A stretch of DNA of 64,000 bases from Pycnococcus provasolii (lineage: Eukaryota; Chlorophyta; Pseudoscourfieldiophyceae; Pseudoscourfieldiales), in NCBI GenBank assembly GCA_049487715.1, contig CP150546.1:558001-622000 (forward strand). Direction: 5' to 3'. A program made the position numbers and the translations under genes. Below the pieces are notes generated by a model. That model ran no database searches. It worked only from the letters and a program-made list of their open reading frames with translations, and was not told where the DNA came from. This document shows positions 58,210 to 64,000 of the stretch, one piece after another (position 1 is the stretch's first letter; each line of letters begins with the position of its first letter).

Positions 58210-59610
58210 ATGCCGCCGTGCGCGCTCAAGCCACGTGGTGTGTGGGTGTGTGGTGGGCACGCTTACGTGCGCACGCGCGCTATGCCCATGCGCACGGGCC
58301 ATGCCACCATTTCGTCGTGCCGTGTGTACGCGTCATCACGCGGGACGTCGTCCGGCGACTTCGTCGTGCTTGCGGCTGGCCAGAAGGCGCGTCGCGAGTT
58401 TCGATCGTTCGAGGATGCGCGCGCGTACGTGCATACGCTCGGTCTGAAGGGCCAAAAGGAGTGGGATGCGTGGAGCGCGTCAGGCGCGAGGCCTTACGAT
58501 ATTCCAAGCACTCCTCAAACGTATTACGCGTCATCAGGCTGGACGTCGTACCCCGACTTCCTCGGATACCAGATCGGCAAGGTGGCTGGCGAGTTTCGCT
58601 CGTTCGAGGAGGCACGCGCGTACGTGCACACGCTCGGTCTGAAGAGCAAGGAGGAGTGGCAGGCGTGGCGCGCGTCAGGCGCGAGGCCTCACGACATTCC
58701 AAGCACTCCTGAAACGTATTACGCGTCATCAGGTTGGACGTCGTACGGCGACTTCCTCGGATACCAGATCGGCAAGGTGGCTGGCGAGTTTCGCTCGTTC
58801 GAGGAGGCACGCGCGTACGTGCATACGCTCGGTCTGAAGAGCCGAAACGAGTGGCGTGCGTGGAGTGCGTCAGGCGCGAGGCCTCACGACATTCCAGGCC
58901 ATCCTGAAACGTATTACGCGTCATCAGGTTGGCTATCGTACGGCGACTTCCTCGGATACGCGGTGGGCAAGGAAGCGCGGGTTAGACAACGTACGAACTT
59001 TCGGAGCTTCGAGGATGCGCGCACGTACGTGCATACGCTCGGTCTGAAGAGCGTGAAGGACTGGCGGGCGTGGAGCGCGTCAGGCAAGCGCCCGCACGAC
59101 ATTCCAAGCACTCCTGAACAGACATACAAGTCATCAGGCTGGACGTCGTATCCCGACTTCCTCGGGTACCAGATCGGCAAGGTGACTGGCGAGTTTCGCT
59201 CGTTCGAGGAGGCGCGCACGTACGTGCATACGCTCGGTCTGAAGAGCAAGGAGGAGTGGAATGCGTGGAGTGCGTCAGGCGCGAGGCCTTACGATATTCC
59301 AGGCAATCCTCAAACGTATTACGCGTCATCAGGCTGGCTGTCGTACGGCGACTTCCTCGGATACCAGATCGGCAACGTGGCTGGCGAATTTCGCAGCTTC
59401 GAGGAGGCACGCGCGTACGTGCATACGCTCGGTCTGAAGAGCCGAAACGAGTGGCAGGCGTGGCGCGCGTCAGGCGCGAGGCCTTACGATATTCCAGGCG
59501 ATCCTGAAACAGTATTACGCGTCATCGGGTTGGACGTCGTTCCCCGACTTCCTCGGATACGATATCGGCAAGAAGGCGGGATCCTAAAAAAGCGCAATCT
59601 GCGCACATGA
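58210..59610 (+). CDS. INT_rpt (phage-integrase repeat unit) protein, six repeats, last one frameshifted
   Basis: The start is at 58210. About 60 basic residues precede six repeats of 65 residues. Each opens (E)FRSFE(E/D)AR(A/T)YVHTLGLK, continues EWxAWxASGxRPxDIP and ends YYASSGWTSYxDFLGY. This is the repeat known in Pfam as INT_rpt, which turns up in green algae, other protists and large algal viruses. Its biochemical role is not established. Near-identity of copies at DNA level shows recent amplification. In repeat 6 one extra A (59511) after GAAAC shifts the frame, so the protein ends in unrelated residues at 59610. In the frame of the other repeats the stop would be TAA at 59585-59587. 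Presumably DNA-associated, from the family name only. Confidence 0.75.
   Translation: MPPCALKPRGVWVCGGHAYVRTRAMPMRTGHATISSCRVYASSRGTSSGDFVVLAAGQKARREFRSFEDARAYVHTLGLKGQKEWDAWSASGARPYDIPSTPQTYYASSGWTSYPDFLGYQIGKVAGEFRSFEEARAYVHTLGLKSKEEWQAWRASGARPHDIPSTPETYYASSGWTSYGDFLGYQIGKVAGEFRSFEEARAYVHTLGLKSRNEWRAWSASGARPHDIPGHPETYYASSGWLSYGDFLGYAVGKEARVRQRTNFRSFEDARTYVHTLGLKSVKDWRAWSASGKRPHDIPSTPEQTYKSSGWTSYPDFLGYQIGKVTGEFRSFEEARTYVHTLGLKSKEEWNAWSASGARPYDIPGNPQTYYASSGWLSYGDFLGYQIGNVAGEFRSFEEARAYVHTLGLKSRNEWQAWRASGARPYDIPGDPETVLRVIGLDVVPRLPRIRYRQEGGILKKRNLRT
58396..59587 (+). repeat. Six tandem 195-bp units (one 210 bp)
   Basis: Units begin at 58396, 58591, 58786, 58996, 59191 and 59386. Spacing is 195 bp except the third, which is 210 bp because of a five-residue insert (EARVRQRTN region). 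Silent sites are nearly identical between many copies. Confidence 0.92.
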
Positions 59611-59759
59611 ACGCGCAATTGTCTCAAATGGTTTGAAATGACCAATGTAAAACATCGCTGTAGTGTAGTCTACGATCTTGTTGATTGGCTAGACTCACTC
59701 CCCTTGTGTGTGTCTGACCTGGTTGGCTGTCTTTCTCAATATAATTAGTATAAAACACT

Positions 59760-61331
59760 TCACTTTCTGCTCGCGTCCCAAGCGCCTGCGCGATTAAAGC
59801 AATGCAAAGCGCCCGTCTGCATCTTGTTGATCCAGTGTCCGCGTAAACGCATCTCAATGTCATCATCCGACGAACCACTCATGGAAACCTGCTGGTGCGT
59901 CATGTCGGACCAGCTCTCACGCTGACCGGCCAAGACGGGGTCCACCACATACCAGTGCCCGCTGTTCTGGAGCTCGCACCACACCAAGTCGTTTTGCACG
60001 TCAGTCGCAATTCCGTAGGCGAGCTGGTCGCGCAATTTGCGATAGCACCTCCGCGCAATCAGGTAGCAGTGGCTGCTGGTAGCGAAGTGCGTGCGCTTCA
60101 CGAACGGGCAGCAAGAAACCTCCTCCAGATGCGCGAAGAAGCCGCCAAGCATCAGAACATCCCACCGCCCGCCGGGTGCATCGCGTGCCGCCGCTGCAAC
60201 TGCAAGGCCGATGTGACGGCCAAGCGTAGCGCCGTCAATTTCGCCAAAGTCAACGTCGTCTTCGCAAATCATCACGGCATTCCACGCGGACTCGTCCTCA
60301 GCAAGCTCAAGTGCCTTGATGTGACTACTCGCCGATCCCCAGCGCGGTCGCTCCGGCACGCGAACGGCGTCGATGCGATGCACCTTGGAGGCGTCGAAGA
60401 GGCCCTTCAGATGCGCGTCAACCACGTCTCGGCGATCCGTGCGATGCGCGAGATTGATGTAAAGTACGGCATCCACGATCGAGCGCCCGTCCACGTCGTA
60501 GCCAGGAACGGCGAGTGGGGACATCACAGTGCGCGGGATGCCAAGGAAGGCATTGCCTAAGAGGTCGGAAAGCTTGAGCTTGCACTTTTCCGCAAAGAGC
60601 GGGTCGACGATGTCAAATTGAGCCTCCTGACTCTTCACCTGACGTGCCATCTCGACGTCTATGTTGCTCTTACGGCAAAATTCCGTGATTATGTTCAGCG
60701 ACCCGCGGTGAACGTGCTTCACCTGGTGGAAGAAGTTCAGATTCGTGGCTGTGAACATGTAGCGAGATAGTTCGTAGTCCATCGCATTCGTGGACCCGTC
60801 GAGCCGGCTCGACGCGGCCATAAGCTCGTGTGCGACGCTGTCTGGAACTTTGTCGCCCAACTTCTCGCCCTTCCTTTCAAGGCGCGAGAGCACGCGCAGA
60901 ACCTTCACGCGTGCCTTCATCCGCCACTCAAGGTCATCGCTCGCCTCGGCAAGGTTCATCGGCTTGTCAAAGTCGGAATCAGGTGCGCAGCGATGTGCAA
61001 GACACCATGCAAGTGCGAAAGCAGCCTGGCCACAAGCCACGAGCGACAACGAGGCGCTGCTAAGTGACTTGAGAGCCTTCTCCGCCTCGGCAAATTTTCC
61101 CGCACGCAGTGCCTCGAGCACCGCGGAAGGTAGTTGGTCCCCGGCACCTGCATTGCCTAGCTCACCAAGTACGGGTGGCGCGATGACCGTGCCGCTTGAC
61201 GCACCCCATAGTCTTTGCTGCTGAGCCTCCGACGGGAACGGCGGGGAGGGACTTGCCAAGTTGGCGATGTCCTTCGGCTCAGGCTTCCTCCTCTTACGCG
61301 CCGGCTTTGTGAATGACGCTGGGAGCGACAT
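59760..61331 (-). CDS. GT25-like glycosyltransferase
   Basis: 523 residues from the ATG at 61331. The C-terminal half looks like family GT25 (procollagen/LPS galactosyltransferase type): VLYINLAHRTDRRDVVDAHL, KVHRIDAVRVP, SSHIKALELA, then VMICEDDVDF with the DxD-type metal site, and WDVLMLGGFFAHLEEV. The N-terminal 280 residues are helical with AVLEALRAGKFAEAEKALKSL and no signal peptide or membrane anchor, so it may act in the cytosol or lack a leader. A separate open frame just upstream (61348-61767) may be its missing 5' part. The acceptor is unknown. It is convergent with the INT_rpt gene. Confidence 0.72.
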   Translation of the reverse strand: MSLPASFTKPARKRRKPEPKDIANLASPSPPFPSEAQQQRLWGASSGTVIAPPVLGELGNAGAGDQLPSAVLEALRAGKFAEAEKALKSLSSASLSLVACGQAAFALAWCLAHRCAPDSDFDKPMNLAEASDDLEWRMKARVKVLRVLSRLERKGEKLGDKVPDSVAHELMAASSRLDGSTNAMDYELSRYMFTATNLNFFHQVKHVHRGSLNIITEFCRKSNIDVEMARQVKSQEAQFDIVDPLFAEKCKLKLSDLLGNAFLGIPRTVMSPLAVPGYDVDGRSIVDAVLYINLAHRTDRRDVVDAHLKGLFDASKVHRIDAVRVPERPRWGSASSHIKALELAEDESAWNAVMICEDDVDFGEIDGATLGRHIGLAVAAAARDAPGGRWDVLMLGGFFAHLEEVSCCPFVKRTHFATSSHCYLIARRCYRKLRDQLAYGIATDVQNDLVWCELQNSGHWYVVDPVLAGQRESWSDMTHQQVSMSGSSDDDIEMRLRGHWINKMQTGALHCFNRAGAWDASRK

Positions 61332-61347
61332 GGCTGGCGAGCTGTTC

Positions 61348-61767
61348 TCATGCCGAGCTGTGTTTGTTGGTGGTGACGGCGTTGGTTCCTTTTCGGTGGA
61401 TTTTCTCCTCCTCCTGCTGCTGCTGAGGAGGAGGAGGAGGAGGAGCAGGTTGCGGCTGGTGCTGTGAAGTTGTCGCTGTTGTTGATGTTGTTGCAGGCGT
61501 TGGTGCTGGCGCTGGCGCTGGTTTAGGTGCCTTGCTTGCTACAGAAGTTTTCGCCTCCGCAGCGTGCCAGGCGTCTTTCTCTCCATCTTCCGAAAGCTGC
61601 GCTAGCGCAGCTGCAAGGTGCTCCGCCACGAGCGGGCTTTTCGCCCGTGAGGTGGCCGCCTCGTTGGACGCTGCGCCTCTCGCGTGCGCGTCAAGACCAA
61701 CCACGGGGTCGACGCCCGTCAGCCACGTGAAGAGCGCGCGGCGGAGCGCGTGCAAGGGCAGCGCCAT
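61348..61767 (-). CDS. Small open frame upstream of the GT25-like gene, possible 5' part
   Basis: 139 codons from the ATG at 61767. The first 75 residues are structured (LHALRRALFTWLTGVDPVVGLDAHA, then LVAEHLAAALAQLSEDGE). The rest is a Pro/Thr/Gln/Glu microsatellite tract. It ends 17 bp before the GT25 ATG in a different frame (offset one base). The GT frame is also open back through the CTC/CAG-type microsatellite. The two may be one gene split by an indel in that microsatellite, or two genes. Low certainty. Confidence 0.4.
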   Translation of the reverse strand: MALPLHALRRALFTWLTGVDPVVGLDAHARGAASNEAATSRAKSPLVAEHLAAALAQLSEDGEKDAWHAAEAKTSVASKAPKPAPAPAPTPATTSTTATTSQHQPQPAPPPPPPQQQQEEEKIHRKGTNAVTTNKHSSA

Positions 61768-62225
61768 CGCCGATCGCAAGTCTTCTTCACAGGTGGGCAA
61801 CCTTCGAGAAGCCCCGGCCACCCCGGACCAGGTGGGGGGACCAAAGACGTCTCCCCAACTTCACCAGGCTGCGAAGGGGGAAGGGAGGGAGGGGTCGGAA
61901 GATCTGGTTGGAAGACACCACCGTGAAATGCCGCGGCGGCGAAGCACGCGAAGCAGTACTACCAACTATGTAGACCACGCATTCAAATTTCAAGTCCTGT
62001 GCCTAGTGGTAGTATGGCCACTTTCTTCGATGGTGGATTTTCTTGCTTGGTGACTGGCGAGGTGAGACAATTTATGTACTTTTCGTGTGGGTACAGTAAG
62101 CATTACTTAGATAGACTGCTGTATTGGTGGTGTTTCCGGAATCAAGTTCTTTCAAAAATAAAAGCCTTTCATCTCTACAAGTCATTCTTATTACTTCTTA
62201 CTACCCGTATGGCTCGGCTCGATGA
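61768..62225. other. Intergenic region between two minus-strand genes
   Basis: About 460 bp, GC-rich on the left and AT-rich on the right. It holds the 3' end of the desaturase transcript and the promoter of the GT25-like gene. Nothing else is seen. Confidence 0.4.
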
Positions 62226-63755
62226 TTAGTCGCCGCGCTCCCACTGCTTCATAGACTTGTTTCCCACCATGACATCCACCGTCTTCTTCACACGAATGAA
62301 CACGTTCTCCTGCACATACGGCACGCCGTGCTTCTCGCAGATCGCCTTCACCTGAGGGGCCCCCTTCTGGTACGCAAGCATCGACAAGGTCGGGAACGCG
62401 TGGTGCTCAATCTGGTAGTTGAGCCATCCCTGCACGTAGTCCACGGCATTGCCCGTCAGTCCGCTCGACTTGTGCGAGCCATCGGGGTTCGTCTTCGCGC
62501 CGGTGTCGAAGTTGACGGATCCGATCACCGCGCGGAGGTAGAAATCGGGCGAGCGCGGGCGGCACGGCGTGGCGAAGCGGTAGACGTCCTCACCGCAGTG
62601 ATTCGTTGCGATGATGATAAAGCTGTGAATGTTGGTGATAAGCTCCATGGCGACCATGTTCATCAGGGCGAGCTTGCCGGCAGCCGGTCCGAGCGCTGCG
62701 TAGAAGGCGAGCGGCACAGCGACGAAGTTCGCCATGAAGTACGGGAGGCAGCACTTCGCGAGAGCGACGGTGGGTGCGACGCGCTCGGCGAAGCTTCCGG
62801 GCATGAACAGACGCTTCATGAGGTAAAGCACGGTGGCGGGCTCATCGCCCGTGTTGAAGGGGTTCACCTTTGGAACCTCGCCGGTGGCGTTACGGTCTGC
62901 TGGCCTTCCGGCCGCCGCACGGTCGATGCTGCGCTGGTAGAGCTCCTTGAGCGTGTTCGGCGCGTAGTAGTACCACTTCCACACCGCCATGAGAGCTCCG
63001 ACAATCAGATAACGTAAGGGCTTGGGTCCGAACGACCCCGCGCGCATATCGATCGTGTTGCGCTCGAGCAGGTCAGGGTCCGTCGTCTCTCCGAGCTTGT
63101 AGTGGTGCAGGTCGTTGTGCTCGACATCCCACGCCTCGGGTGCCATCCAGTCCAGCCAGTCGATGACTCGGCGCACGGGTCCGAGCGCGAAGGACTTGCG
63201 GTGGAAGCGCTCCGTGGGCTTCTGCAGGCGGTTGTATCCTCCGTGGCACACGTGGTGTCCGACCATGGTCCAGCGCGCGCACACGGCTGTGGACAGGCAC
63301 ACGGCTGCGAGGATGTTTCCCTGCAGCGGGTTGCAGAATCCCGCGAGCACGATACCGGCGGCGTAGAGGAACTGGCTGAAGCGCAGAACCCCTTTGAGGT
63401 GGTCGACGTCATCCTGGCTCTGTTCCTTCTTGAGTTTGTTCTCGAGCTCGAACATGTCCTTTCCAAACGCCTCGAGGTCAAGGTTTTGGCGCCAGGCGGG
63501 CAGCGCGCTCATGGCGGGTTCCTGCGTGGCCCAGTACTCCTGCGGGAGCGTGAGCGGCGTAGCGATGCTCGACACGGCGAACGCGTCATCCCCGGAGGCT
63601 CCTGACGACGGAGGAGCGACAGGCGCTGCGACAGCGTTGGCCCTGAAAACACGACGACGCGACAGACGAAGGGAAGGGAGCCCCTTCTTCGAAACAGAAG
63701 AAACACGAGGAGCCACAGCAGACGACGATGAACGCAGGCAGGAGAAGGCCGCCAT
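62226..63755 (-). CDS. Plastid-type front-end-like fatty acid desaturase without cytochrome b5 domain
   Basis: 509 residues from the ATG at 63755. A Ser/Arg-rich acid-poor leader of about 45 residues suggests a plastid transit peptide. Three His boxes are present: HHVCH (His167, 168 and 171), HNDLHH (His213, 217 and 218), and QIEHH near the end. The QxxHH third box is the mark of front-end desaturases, which insert a double bond between an existing one and the carboxyl end. No HPGG haem motif is seen, so there is no fused cytochrome b5, and the electron donor may be ferredoxin. Several hydrophobic spans lie between boxes. The substrate position (delta-4, -5 or -6) cannot be told. Confidence 0.88.
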   Translation of the reverse strand: MAAFSCLRSSSSAVAPRVSSVSKKGLPSLRLSRRRVFRANAVAAPVAPPSSGASGDDAFAVSSIATPLTLPQEYWATQEPAMSALPAWRQNLDLEAFGKDMFELENKLKKEQSQDDVDHLKGVLRFSQFLYAAGIVLAGFCNPLQGNILAAVCLSTAVCARWTMVGHHVCHGGYNRLQKPTERFHRKSFALGPVRRVIDWLDWMAPEAWDVEHNDLHHYKLGETTDPDLLERNTIDMRAGSFGPKPLRYLIVGALMAVWKWYYYAPNTLKELYQRSIDRAAAGRPADRNATGEVPKVNPFNTGDEPATVLYLMKRLFMPGSFAERVAPTVALAKCCLPYFMANFVAVPLAFYAALGPAAGKLALMNMVAMELITNIHSFIIIATNHCGEDVYRFATPCRPRSPDFYLRAVIGSVNFDTGAKTNPDGSHKSSGLTGNAVDYVQGWLNYQIEHHAFPTLSMLAYQKGAPQVKAICEKHGVPYVQENVFIRVKKTVDVMVGNKSMKQWERGD

Positions 63756-64000
63756 AGCGTTAGACGAAAGCGAACAGTGATCTGGATTCAACTAAAAGCC
63801 GGGAGCGTTGGAGCCTGTGGAGTCTGTGGTGGGGGAGGGGTCAGGACATAAACAGGACCCCTTTCGACCTCGTGCCCTCTCCCTCCCTGCTGGGCCCACC
63901 CCACCCCATCGACGTGTTCCTTTCTAAATCGTCGGATAAACGGTTGGCTCTGAATCTCCTTCCCGGGATCCCGGGACGCGAATCTCCTTTTGATTTTTCC
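63756..64000. promoter_or_regulatory. Upstream region of the desaturase gene, to right edge
   Basis: 245 bp containing C-rich tracts and the palindrome CCCGGGATCCCGGG (63961-63974). It probably includes the desaturase promoter. No coding frame is supported. Confidence 0.35.

Noticed and set aside
58210-59610. Integrated virus or phage integrase
   Set aside because: Only the repeat unit is present. No integrase, capsid or other viral gene neighbours it, and nearby genes are ordinary algal genes.

Overview
This is nuclear DNA from a eukaryote, most likely a compact-genome green alga of prasinophyte grade. The case rests on content. It has a plant-type kinesin with N-terminal MyTH4-FERM and a C-terminal motor (KCBP), a CYP97 carotenoid hydroxylase, a plant-type arabinose-5-phosphate isomerase (Kdo pathway), several proteins with plastid-type leaders and a leader-bearing acyl desaturase. 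It also has families kept by microalgae but lost from land plants, such as a GT29 sialyltransferase, a PKA regulatory subunit and INT_rpt repeat proteins. Genes are dense, GC-rich and mostly intronless. I could model five short GT-AG introns with consistent reading phase. Short TTAGGG-type (CCCTAA) arrays occur between genes. I cannot name the species.

Layout, left to right. 1-3043: a large secreted or membrane-anchored protein running off the left edge (minus). 3.4-5.5 kb: a Sae2/CtIP/COM1 end-resection factor, convergent with a PKA regulatory subunit. 5.9-10.2 kb: an EGF-sialyltransferase fusion, convergent with a proline-rich PH-like protein. 11.3-17.8 kb: ankyrin protein, RecQ helicase, formiminotransferase-like protein, a 233-bp MITE-like element, a makorin E3 ligase and a small membrane protein. 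18.6-26 kb: spliced arabinose-5-phosphate isomerase, NIPSNAP protein, two plastid-type small proteins, a HAD phosphatase and a zinc-finger-less organellar DnaJ. 26-36 kb: two long coiled-coil proteins and a DDX56/DBP9 RNA helicase. 36-39.7 kb: the KCBP gene, broken by two single-base shifts. 41.6-46.9 kb: S-adenosylmethionine synthetase, a PIP kinase and a C2HC zinc-finger protein. 47.9-52.6 kb: an unknown spliced gene and an ionotropic glutamate receptor-like protein. 53.1-55.2 kb: CYP97. 55.2-59.6 kb: MUS81 divergent from a six-copy INT_rpt array whose last copy is frameshifted. 59.8-63.8 kb: a GT25-like protein and a front-end-type desaturase.

There is no operon logic. Three recombination and repair genes (Sae2/CtIP, RecQ, MUS81) lie within 55 kb, but other genes separate them and I treat this as coincidence. 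The best candidates for new biology are the MITE-like element, the homogenised INT_rpt array, the divergent glutamate-receptor-like channel, the EGF-sialyltransferase, and the RecQ protein carrying both SUMO-interaction-like and PCNA-interaction motifs. I saw no tRNA, rRNA, CRISPR array or autonomous transposon.
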